DNA of 6,328 nucleotides. Source: Burkholderiales bacterium. Its GTDB lineage: Bacteria > Pseudomonadota > Gammaproteobacteria > Burkholderiales > Burkholderiaceae_D. A model generated the notes under the pieces. The model did no database searches and was not told the DNA's origin. It saw only the letters and a program-made list of their open reading frames with translations. The position numbers and the translations under genes were made by a program. Below, piece by piece: positions 1-5,802 of this stretch (positions within the stretch are counted from its first letter, which is position 1; every line of letters starts with the position of its first letter). Where the stretch lies: NCBI GenBank assembly GCA_028868455.1, contig JAGWUK010000185.1, positions 1 through 6,328 on the forward strand. The letters run 5' to 3'.

Positions 1-1103
1 ATGCAAAACATTTGCCTTCACAGCCATCCGATGTACTTTTTTTTGCCAATGCGGTGCGACGGGAATGTGGTCTGGATACACGCGAATCGCGGCAAAGACA
101 GCAACTCAGGGATTTTGCAGAATTGCTGTTATCGAATTCCAACGTAGTACTTTCATGGCAGGGGCATATCGACGGAGAGCATAATCCGGTTAGCCCGTGG
201 ATTGCCCAGTTGAATTTGACGCTGGAACGCACCACGCAAACGCAACTGAACGAAACACGCACGGATATTGGCTTGCAGAGTTTAAACGTGGTCCATGTGT
301 CGCAACCCTGCCCAGTTGCGCCAAGCTTGTTGCCAAAAACTTTGTCGGCCAGCGCCCACAACAGTCTGGTGGTCTGTCCTTACCAATTTTTCGCGGGCCG
401 CATGCTCGGCCTCAGCGCCATGGACGAACTGTCCGATATGCCGGAAAAAAGAGATTATGGCGACTGGCTACACGCAATTTTGAAGCAGTTCCATGATCGA
501 TTGTCGCTGGATATTGGTGCGGATAAAGAGCAATTGCTACGTCAAACGTCATCAGAGTTTTTTGAAAATATTTTGCAAGACAGCCCTGCAGCACTGGCTT
601 ACAAAGTTCGTTGGGACAAGGTGATTCCAGCTTATATCGCATGGTTGAATCAACATGAGCAGGAAGGCTGGAAATTTGCAATCGGTGAAGTCTGGTGTGA
701 AAAACCTTTGTTTTGGGACGGAGGCGAAATTCTGTTGCGCGGTCGTATCGACAGAATGGATGTCAATGCAAACAATGCATATGCAGTCCTGGACTATAAA
801 ACCAAAACGGTGACAGATTTGCGCAAGCGGCTCAGTATTGGGGAGGATCATCAATTGCCTTTTTATGGGCTCCTGTCAGAACAAGCCGTAGAAAGTGCCA
901 GTTATGTGGCACTGGAGTTAGCGCAAGGTAAGGCAGGCGAGGTTGTTGCGAGCGATTTTACTGAGTGGACGGAGGCATTGGCGCAATCGATCAAGGAGAG
1001 TATGCAGGCCATACAAGGCGGTGCCGCATTGCCGGCGCAGGGTGTGGAGACAGCTTGTCAATATTGCGACATGCGCGGTTTGTGCCGGAAAGGAGCATGG
1101 TAA
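1..1103 (+). CDS. addB: AddB-type subunit, PD-(D/E)XK nuclease with Fe-S cysteines (5' end outside window)
   Basis: This is the C-terminal part of the AddB subunit of a helicase-nuclease that processes double-strand DNA ends for RecA-dependent recombination. The frame is open to the left edge, so the TTG at 12 is not a real start and most of the helicase-like N-terminus is missing; AddB proteins are usually around 900-1150 residues. Counting from that TTG, a degenerate helicase-like segment precedes the nuclease (LSW followed by SPWI, about residues 47-65). Nuclease motifs follow in order: His154 in GDWLHAIL, Asp247 in GRIDR, Asp261 and Lys263 in LDYK, then QLPFY. Cysteine 122 (CPYQFF) together with Cys349, Cys352 and Cys358 (CX2CX5C at the extreme C-terminus) forms the split Fe-S cluster pattern of AddB-type nucleases. 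The stop overlaps the start of the addA-like gene by one base, indicating translational coupling. A generic RecB-family nuclease label would also fit; the pairing with an AddA-type helicase supports AddB. Confidence 0.88.
   Translation, partial: AKHLPSQPSDVLFFANAVRRECGLDTRESRQRQQLRDFAELLLSNSNVVLSWQGHIDGEHNPVSPWIAQLNLTLERTTQTQLNETRTDIGLQSLNVVHVSQPCPVAPSLLPKTLSASAHNSLVVCPYQFFAGRMLGLSAMDELSDMPEKRDYGDWLHAILKQFHDRLSLDIGADKEQLLRQTSSEFFENILQDSPAALAYKVRWDKVIPAYIAWLNQHEQEGWKFAIGEVWCEKPLFWDGGEILLRGRIDRMDVNANNAYAVLDYKTKTVTDLRKRLSIGEDHQLPFYGLLSEQAVESASYVALELAQGKAGEVVASDFTEWTEALAQSIKESMQAIQGGAALPAQGVETACQYCDMRGLCRKGAW
1089..1095 (+). promoter_or_regulatory. Strong Shine-Dalgarno deciding the addA start
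   Basis: AAAGGAG lies inside the last codons of the addB-like gene. Two in-frame ATGs follow, at 1097 and 1103. The first is only one base from the purine block, whereas the second is seven bases away, which is the normal spacing. The ATG at 1103 is therefore the better start. Confidence 0.7.
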
Positions 1104-4100
1104 TGGATTATCCTGCTGCGCCATCACCTTCCTTGATCCACGCGTATGAAATCGACGGCACGGCTATCAGCGCCGAGCAATTTACTGCTCAAGCCTGTCA
1201 TCCGCATAATAGCGTCGTTGTAGAAGCATGTGCCGGTAGCGGAAAAACATGGCTATTAGTCGCACGCATGTTGCGTTTGCTATTAGCTGGAGCTGAACCT
1301 GCTGAATTGCTGGCGATTACTTTTACCCGAAAAGCAGCGCAAGAAATGCGCGAACGACTGATGGATTTGTTGCATGAGCTGGCAGTTGCGGACAATGCAA
1401 AAATTGGCCAGCTGCTTATCGAACGCGGCGTAAGTGAAACCGATGTAGCTTCTTTATTGCCAGTCGCCCGAAGTTTGTTTGAAAAAGTATTATCGAGTCC
1501 ACAGGCTTTGGCGATGGATACTTTTCATAGCTGGTTTGGTCGATTACTGCAATTGGCACCGCTTGCTTCCGGCGTTCCGCATGGATTCACTTTGGTGGAA
1601 ACAAGCGCAGACTTGCAGCGCGAAGCGTATGGCCAGATGATGCAAATGCTTGCGCAACCTGAACACGCAGAAGTTAAAGAAGCTTTGCTTTTTCTGTATC
1701 AGGAAATTGGCGATTTCAATACTCGGATCATGCTGGATGCATTTTTGGATAAACGCGCAGAATGGTGGGCTTCGACGCAATCTGAAGACGATTCTCCCCT
1801 GGCATGGCTGCAAGATTTATGCGGAAGCGATGCATTCGAGGATCCCCGTTTGTCAGTCTGGAGCGATGCCGCCCTTTACGAGCGCATCAGTATGCTTGCG
1901 CGCATATTGGGGCAGGGATCGAAAGCCAATCAAGGGAATGCGGTCAAGATAGAACAAGGTTTGTCAGGTGAAGCTTCGCTGGAAAATTTCGATGTCTTGT
2001 GCGACGGGTTTTTAAATGGTACCGGGAATCCTCGTTCGCACAATACCAAAATTAAAGCCTTGGTTACTTCCATTGAAAAGCATCTTGGTATTGATCAGAT
2101 CGCTGCGTTTGAAGATGAGTGCCAGGCTATTGCTGAGACGCTGATCTTGTTGCAGCGTCGCAGCAGCGAGCGAATGGTCTTGCAAACGAATAAGGCACTG
2201 TTTGCTGTCGGTGCTGCCTATCTCAATTGCTATCAGTCCATCAAGTCGGACCAGCGTGTATTCGATTTCGCAGACTTGGAATGGCAAGCCTATCGATTAT
2301 TGGCAAACGAAGAATTCGCAGCATATTTGCATAGTCGCTTGGATGCGCGATACAAGCATATTTTGCTTGATGAATTTCAGGACACCAATCCTTTGCAATG
2401 GAGCATAGTGCAGGCATGGCTGGACGCGTACGGTGACGATAGTTCTCAGCCCAGCGTGTTTATCGTTGGTGATCCTAAACAGTCCATTTACCGCTTTCGT
2501 CGGGCTGAGCCGCGTGTGTTTGCGATAGCACGCCAAGTGATGGCAGAACGTGGCGCAAAAATTTTGCGGACGAATCAGACACGTAGAAATGCACCGTCCG
2601 TGGTTGATGTGCTGAATCTATGCATGGCGGACAATCCTATTTATGCCGCACAGACAACAGCGTCTTCTCTTGATGGCGACGTCTGGCGCTTACCGTTGAT
2701 TTCAGGTCAGGATGTCGAAGAGGAAAAATCGTCTGCTAAAGATCGCTTTCCACTGCGCGATCCTTTATCAACACCACTAGAAGAAGCAGAAAATCAACAG
2801 CGATTTGCTGAAGGTCAGGCAGTTGCTGCTGCCCTGATGGAGGTGCGTGCGCAGAGCGATGCATCGACCTTTCGCTGGTCTGACGTCATGTTGTTGGTGA
2901 AACGCCGGACACATCTTTCTGCTTATGAAAAAGCATTGCGTGAAGCGGGAATTCCTTTTGTTTCCAGTCGACGCGGAGGATTGTTGGATGCCCTGGAAGT
3001 CCTTGATCTGATTGCCTTGTTGAATTTCCTGATTACACCTGGCGATGATCGCGCGCTGGCGCATGTATTGAAATCGCCATTGTTTGGCGCGTCAGATGAC
3101 GATTTGATTTCCATGGCGCAGTGCTCCGAACCTTCATGGTGGAAGCGACTGGCAACTTTGGCGGGAAAAGACATGAATTCATGTCTGGCACGAGGGTTTC
3201 ATTTGCTGACAAACTGGATGTCGGCTGCGCATGATTTGCCTGTACATGATTTGCTTGATCGTATTTTGCACGAGGGTGCGGTCTTGCAGCGCTACGCACA
3301 ATTTGCGTCTGCACCTCAGCGTGCGCAGGTGATAGGCAATATCACTACATTTACAGAGTTGGCATTGAATATGGATGCGGGACGCTATCCCAGCCTGCCG
3401 AAATTTATCGCTGCATTGAGTTCATTGCAACGTGCTGGTGACAATGACGCACCGGATGAGTCCGCGGTCGATAGTGCTGCTGACGCCTTACGAATCCTGA
3501 CAATTCATAGCGCCAAAGGGTTGGAAGCCAAGATAGTCGTGATATTAGATGCAAATCACAGCGAATCTGTTAAAGACCGGGTGGGCATCCTTTGCCAATG
3601 GCCATTGAAAAAAAATGAGCCGCGCCATTTCTCCGCATTTGGGAAAAAAGATCAGCGAGGCGCTGCACGCGATCATTTGTTTGCGCAGGAAGAGGCGCAA
3701 GCCGAGCAAGAAAACTGGAATCTGTTGTATGTCGCCGTGACCAGAGCCAAACAATTGCTGATCGTGAGCGGCGTCGCGAGCGGAAAAAAATTGGCCGGGC
3801 CAAGTTGGTACGAGCGGCTGGCAATGGTCACTGAAAAACAAGTTGAACAGAGCGGGTTGAAAGATGCGGCCCATCAGGATCGTGAGTTCAGTCTTGAAAT
3901 ATTTCAGCCTCCATCGCTTGTCCCTGAACAGGAAGAGGCTCTTGCAGCGACAGAAGAACAAGCAGAAGGAATTGCATTACATGCGCTGCTGGAGCGTCTT
4001 AGTTATAGTCGGGTTTGGCCATATGTACTTCCAGAACCAGAAGTGATTGCTGCCTGGTTGCCTTGTTCGTCAGCAATCGCACATCGCATTCGCAAGCAAG

Positions 4101-4399
4101 CAGAAAATATATTAAGCAATCCAGTGCTGGATAGGTTTTTTAATTCAGCACATCATATATCTGCACACAATGAAATGGAGGTCTGGTTTGAGCGGCAGCT
4201 TTTGCGGCTTGACCGGGTTGTTGTTTTTCAGGACGAAGTCTGGGTGCTTGACTATAAACGGCAGTTATTACCTGATCAGCGCTCGGGATACTTTATTCAA
4301 TTGAGCCAATATGTGGCAGCGTTGCAAGCGATGTTTAATGCGAAAACGGTACATGGCGCACTGATATTGAGCGATGGCGGCCTGGTAGAACTGCTGTGA
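1103..4399 (+). CDS. addA: AddA-type UvrD/RecB-family helicase-nuclease
   Basis: A 1098-residue ATP-dependent 3'-5' DNA helicase and exonuclease, the motor subunit of an AddAB complex that resects double-strand breaks. All superfamily 1A helicase motifs are visible: Walker A AGSGKT (44-49), motif Ia TFTRKAAQEM (73-82), motif II DEFQDT (423-428), motif III GDPKQSIYRFR (456-466), motif IV around LRTNQTRRN (488-496), motif V TIHSAKGLE (800-808) and motif VI LLYVAVTRAKQ (874-884). A C-terminal PD-(D/E)XK nuclease follows, with His960 in GIALH, Asp1037 in LDR, Asp1050 and Lys1052 in LDYK, and QLSQY at 1066-1070. The nuclease therefore looks catalytically complete, and it lacks the Fe-S cysteines, as expected for AddA. 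The length is slightly below the roughly 1150-1230 common in the family. The start at 1103 overlaps the addB stop (TAATG) and has AAAGGAG seven bases upstream; ATG 1097 is the alternative. RecB is less likely because the upstream partner carries its own nuclease. No frameshift was seen. Confidence 0.93.
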   Translation: MDYPAAPSPSLIHAYEIDGTAISAEQFTAQACHPHNSVVVEACAGSGKTWLLVARMLRLLLAGAEPAELLAITFTRKAAQEMRERLMDLLHELAVADNAKIGQLLIERGVSETDVASLLPVARSLFEKVLSSPQALAMDTFHSWFGRLLQLAPLASGVPHGFTLVETSADLQREAYGQMMQMLAQPEHAEVKEALLFLYQEIGDFNTRIMLDAFLDKRAEWWASTQSEDDSPLAWLQDLCGSDAFEDPRLSVWSDAALYERISMLARILGQGSKANQGNAVKIEQGLSGEASLENFDVLCDGFLNGTGNPRSHNTKIKALVTSIEKHLGIDQIAAFEDECQAIAETLILLQRRSSERMVLQTNKALFAVGAAYLNCYQSIKSDQRVFDFADLEWQAYRLLANEEFAAYLHSRLDARYKHILLDEFQDTNPLQWSIVQAWLDAYGDDSSQPSVFIVGDPKQSIYRFRRAEPRVFAIARQVMAERGAKILRTNQTRRNAPSVVDVLNLCMADNPIYAAQTTASSLDGDVWRLPLISGQDVEEEKSSAKDRFPLRDPLSTPLEEAENQQRFAEGQAVAAALMEVRAQSDASTFRWSDVMLLVKRRTHLSAYEKALREAGIPFVSSRRGGLLDALEVLDLIALLNFLITPGDDRALAHVLKSPLFGASDDDLISMAQCSEPSWWKRLATLAGKDMNSCLARGFHLLTNWMSAAHDLPVHDLLDRILHEGAVLQRYAQFASAPQRAQVIGNITTFTELALNMDAGRYPSLPKFIAALSSLQRAGDNDAPDESAVDSAADALRILTIHSAKGLEAKIVVILDANHSESVKDRVGILCQWPLKKNEPRHFSAFGKKDQRGAARDHLFAQEEAQAEQENWNLLYVAVTRAKQLLIVSGVASGKKLAGPSWYERLAMVTEKQVEQSGLKDAAHQDREFSLEIFQPPSLVPEQEEALAATEEQAEGIALHALLERLSYSRVWPYVLPEPEVIAAWLPCSSAIAHRIRKQAENILSNPVLDRFFNSAHHISAHNEMEVWFERQLLRLDRVVVFQDEVWVLDYKRQLLPDQRSGYFIQLSQYVAALQAMFNAKTVHGALILSDGGLVELL

Positions 4400-4414
4400 A
4401 CAAAAAAATCCTCG

Positions 4415-4420
4415 TATAAT
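4415..4420 (+). promoter_or_regulatory. Candidate -10 element for the zapB-like/zapA operon
   Basis: A perfect TATAAT stands 16 bases after the addA stop codon and 35 bases before the zapB-like start. No good -35 hexamer is present at 16-18 bases upstream (TGCTGT at 4392-4397 is a poor match), and there is no TG extended -10. It may therefore be weak, activator-dependent or driven partly by context. Transcription would start near 4427. The assignment rests on the hexamer and position only. Confidence 0.5.
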
Positions 4421-4437
4421 AAACGGCCAGGTTTATT
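4418..4437. repeat. Inverted repeat overlapping the candidate -10
   Basis: AATAAAC (4418-4424) and GTTTATT (4431-4437) are perfect 7-base inverted arms separated by GGCCAG. The left arm shares three bases with the TATAAT element. If transcription starts near 4427 the left arm would not be in the RNA, so a DNA-level role such as an operator is more natural than an RNA hairpin. There is no U-tract after it, so it is not an intrinsic terminator for addA. A second, overlapping inverted repeat (AGGTT 4429-4433 with AACCT 4439-4443) would lie within the leader RNA. Confidence 0.45.
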
Positions 4438-4455
4438 GAACCTCACTATATAGAT

Positions 4456-4677
4456 ATGATGATTTCCGATTTCGAACTACTCTCCGAAAAAGTAGCAATG
4501 TTGGCTGAGCTGACTCACACATTGCGTAGCGAAAATGCCAGCTTGCGTAACGATGTTGCGTTGCTTGCTACGCAAAAAGCAGAGATGCAGCAACGCATGC
4601 AGCAGGCGAGCGATCGGGTTTCTGCATTGCTGGCGCTGTTGCCGGCTGAGGTTGTCAATGACGAGGAAGCGGCATGA
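4456..4677 (+). CDS. ZapB-like small coiled-coil protein (TIGR02449-type)
   Basis: A 73-residue acidic protein predicted to be almost entirely a parallel coiled coil: regular hydrophobic spacing runs from about residue 5 (FELLSEKVAMLAEL) to about 64. It has no signal peptide or membrane segment, and the C-terminus is acidic (NDEEAA). Small proteins of this type sit directly upstream of zapA in many beta- and gammaproteobacteria and are annotated as ZapB-like or TIGR02449-family. ZapB itself bridges ZapA to MatP and the chromosome at the Z-ring; the same role here is inferred from context and architecture. Tandem ATGs (4456, 4459) start the frame, and homologues commonly begin near MISDFE, so either could be used. 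No Shine-Dalgarno is visible (the upstream bases are CACTATATAGAT). The stop overlaps the zapA start by four bases (ATGA). Confidence 0.8.
   Translation: MMISDFELLSEKVAMLAELTHTLRSENASLRNDVALLATQKAEMQQRMQQASDRVSALLALLPAEVVNDEEAA
4663..4667 (+). promoter_or_regulatory. Ribosome binding site of zapA
   Basis: GAGGA, continuing as AGGAAG, ends six bases before the zapA ATG. It lies inside the last codons of the zapB-like gene and supports the start at 4674. Confidence 0.65.
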
Positions 4678-5000
4678 GCGACAGTAAAACAATACAAGTG
4701 GATGTCACGATTATGGGGCAAGTCTATAAACTTGCCTGCAAGGAAGGTGAAGACAAGGCTCTACGTGCAGCTGCTAGTTATCTCGATCATAAAATGTGTA
4801 CGATCAGAGACGTTGCCAAAGTCAAAGGCAATGACAGAATCGCTGTCATGGCAGCGCTAGGGATGACGGTAGAATTACTGGCGACCAAATCGCCGGAAGG
4901 ACCGTTGGCAGGGCTATCGCTGGCAGAGGTCAAACAAAAAATACAAAGCATGAACGAAACTTTGGATCGTGCGTTAACACCACAAGAAAATCTATTTTGA
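4674..5000 (+). CDS. zapA: Cell division protein ZapA
   Basis: A 108-residue cytosolic protein that binds and crosslinks FtsZ filaments, promoting Z-ring assembly at mid-cell. The N-terminal globular part has the family pattern VDVTIMGQVYKLAC (9-22), then an EGED...LRAAASYLDHKM helix (25-41). A long C-terminal helix contains GNDRIAVMAALGMTVELL (52-69) and continues through AEVKQKIQSMNETLDRAL (84-101), which forms the dimer/tetramer coiled coil in characterised ZapA proteins. The length matches the family's usual 100-110 residues. The ATG overlaps the upstream stop and has a good Shine-Dalgarno, so the two division genes are translationally coupled. Downstream is ssrS, reproducing the zapA-6S RNA order known in E. 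coli. No intrinsic terminator separates them, so read-through into ssrS is possible. Confidence 0.93.
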   Translation: MSDSKTIQVDVTIMGQVYKLACKEGEDKALRAAASYLDHKMCTIRDVAKVKGNDRIAVMAALGMTVELLATKSPEGPLAGLSLAEVKQKIQSMNETLDRALTPQENLF

Positions 5001-5035
5001 TTTTGAACCTTATTATTTTTTTTTATCAAAATAGA
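4991..5035. repeat. AT-rich inverted repeat spanning the zapA stop codon
   Basis: TCTATTTTGAT (4991-5001) and ATCAAAATAGA (5025-5035) are perfect 11-base inverted arms around a 23-base spacer that ends in nine T residues (5016-5024). The zapA stop codon (4998-5000) sits in the left arm. The T-run is in the loop, not after the hairpin, so this is not a canonical terminator on the + strand. It could be a 3'-end-stabilising hairpin, a protein-binding site upstream of the 6S promoter, or chance in an AT-rich gap. Confidence 0.5.
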
Positions 5036-5037
5036 TG

Positions 5038-5065
5038 TTGTGTAAGTCGTCTTTAGGAGTACACT
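5038..5065 (+). promoter_or_regulatory. Candidate promoter of 6S RNA
   Basis: TTGTGT (5038-5043) and TACACT (5060-5065), separated by 16 bases, make a plausible sigma-70-type promoter. The expected transcription start, near 5071-5073, coincides with the predicted 5' end of the 6S RNA. Matches are 3 of 6 for the -35 (TTG conserved) and 4 of 6 for the -10. The RNA may also be processed from a longer zapA read-through transcript, as described for E. coli ssrS. Confidence 0.5.
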
Positions 5066-5070
5066 TTAGT

Positions 5071-5247
5071 TCCCTGCCGTGTTCGCCAGTGCCATATATT
5101 CCTTGAACCATTTATGTGCATAGGCTGTAGAATATTGTTCGATAGGTGTGAGCGTCGCTAGTCCGATGAACCCGAAATTGAACTGACTGTGGCCAACTTG
5201 AACCGCCTAGGTTCAGGATGCCGGCATAGCGGCATCGGTGGGGACTT
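5071..5247 (+). ncRNA. ssrS: 6S RNA
   Basis: 6S RNA is an abundant stationary-phase RNA that mimics an open promoter, binds the sigma-70 RNA polymerase holoenzyme and is released by transcription of a short product RNA from its central bubble. The ends form a nine-pair closing stem: TCCCTGCCG (5071-5079) with CGGTGGGGA (5236-5244). The 5' arm continues GTGTTCGCCAGTGCC, resembling the E. coli ATGTTCGCAAGCGGGCC. The 3' arm carries CTTGAACC (5197-5204) paired with GGTTCAGG (5210-5217), matching the E. coli small 3' hairpin, then CGGCATC before the closing stem, also as in E. coli. A further hairpin, GATGCCG/CGGCATC (5217-5223/5230-5236), shares one base with the closing stem. The length of about 177 is typical. 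Position between zapA and an intrinsic terminator supports the call. Exact ends are estimated to within a few bases. Confidence 0.92.
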
Positions 5248-5254
5248 ATTTCAG

Positions 5255-5285
5255 AACGGCTGTCATTGGATGACAGCCGTTTTTT
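5255..5285 (+). terminator. Intrinsic terminator after 6S RNA
   Basis: A perfect hairpin stem of ten to eleven pairs (ACGGCTGTCA 5256-5265 with TGACAGCCGT 5271-5280, loop TTGGA) runs directly into six T residues (5280-5285). It begins about eight bases after the 6S RNA 3' end, so it terminates ssrS, and the mature end would need trimming. Confidence 0.92.
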
Positions 5286-5321
5286 ATTGTCAGTGCACAG
5301 ATGTGCGACAATTTCTTTTTT
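5286..5321 (+). terminator. Second hairpin with T-tract, possible back-up terminator or operator
   Basis: ATTGTC (5286-5291) pairs with GACAAT (5307-5312), and inside them GCACA (5295-5299) pairs with TGTGC (5302-5306), with a three-base bulge (AGT) on the left. The sequence continues into TTTCTTTTTT (5312-5321). This looks like a weaker tandem terminator directly behind the first. The palindrome lies 29 bases before the EVE-gene start, so an operator is an alternative. TTGTCA at 5287-5292 also resembles a -35 box, but no well-spaced -10 follows. Confidence 0.45.
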
Positions 5322-5340
5322 ACTTTTCCGATTCCAATCT

Positions 5341-5796
5341 ATGGCGTACTGGTTAATGAAATCTGAGCCGGACGAAGTCAGCATTGACGATGCGCTGGCT
5401 CAGCAAAGCGTTGCCTGGTTCGGTGTGCGTAACTATCAGGCACGTAATTTTATGCGCGATGCAATGCGTGTTGGTGATGGCGTACTGTTCTATCACTCTA
5501 GTTGCGCTGAGCCGGGAATTGCCGGGCTGGCAGAAGTGGTTAGCGGCGCCTATCCCGATCCAACGCAATTTGATATGACGAGCAAATATTTTGATCCGAA
5601 AGCCAATCGGGAAAATCCGCGCTGGATCATGGTCGATGTCAAAGCGAAAAAAAAGACGCGTCTGCTGAGCCTTTCTGAGTTGCGCGCCTGCAAGGCGCTG
5701 TCTACGATGCTGGTACTGCAAAAGGGTAGTCGCTTATCGATAACGCCAGTCAGTGAAATGGAATGGACGACGATACTCACTTTACTCAATAGCTAA
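5341..5796 (+). CDS. EVE domain-containing protein
   Basis: A 151-residue soluble, single-domain EVE protein of the PUA-like fold (relatives include human THYN1). EVE domains form a pocket thought to recognise modified bases in DNA or RNA; the substrate of this stand-alone bacterial form is not established. Family signatures are clear: YWLMKSEPDE (3-12), WFGVRNYQARNFMR (26-39), GDGVLFYHS (45-53), GLAEVV (62-67), YPDPTQFD (71-78), YFDPKA (83-88), PRWIMVDV (93-100) and a C-terminal RLSITPV (131-137). The length equals the usual 150-155 residues. ATG 5341 begins exactly where the family does; longer in-frame starts upstream (from 5266) would run through the terminators and are rejected. No Shine-Dalgarno precedes it, the upstream bases being pyrimidine-rich. 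YbiB follows after six bases, so the two are probably one transcript. Confidence 0.92.
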   Translation: MAYWLMKSEPDEVSIDDALAQQSVAWFGVRNYQARNFMRDAMRVGDGVLFYHSSCAEPGIAGLAEVVSGAYPDPTQFDMTSKYFDPKANRENPRWIMVDVKAKKKTRLLSLSELRACKALSTMLVLQKGSRLSITPVSEMEWTTILTLLNS

Positions 5797-5802
5797 CATC
5801 TT

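Noticed and set aside
965..1102. N-terminal extension of the addA product inside addB
   Set aside because: It overlaps the conserved AddB C-terminus in another frame, has no family resemblance, and a good Shine-Dalgarno sits before 1103.
3608..3790. Runs of A residues (A8 at 3608-3615, A7 near 3784-3790) as programmed frameshift or slippage sites
   Set aside because: The main frame continues intact through the nuclease domain and the runs encode ordinary Lys/Asn codons; there is no downstream pseudoknot or alternative frame of interest.
3545..3961. 138-codon open frame on the minus strand inside addA
   Set aside because: It is antisense to conserved helicase motif VI and the linker to the nuclease, shows no recognisable domain, and is a shadow of the coding frame.
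5260..5276. CTGT...ACAG palindrome resembling a LexA (SOS) box upstream of the EVE gene and ybiB
   Set aside because: The spacing is CTG-N11-CAG, one base longer than the LexA consensus CTG-N10-CAG, and the palindrome is fully explained as the stem of the 6S terminator.
5266..5340. N-terminal extension of the EVE-domain protein by 25 residues
   Set aside because: It would initiate inside the terminator hairpin, and family proteins begin with the Met-x-Tyr-Trp-Leu-Met motif encoded at 5341.
5218..5345. Phage or island attachment site at the 3' end of ssrS
   Set aside because: No integrase, no direct repeat of the 6S 3' end, and normal core genes continue directly downstream.
5112..5384. 90-codon minus-strand open frame covering the 6S RNA
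   Set aside because: It is antisense to a structured RNA gene and its terminators, with no protein-family resemblance.
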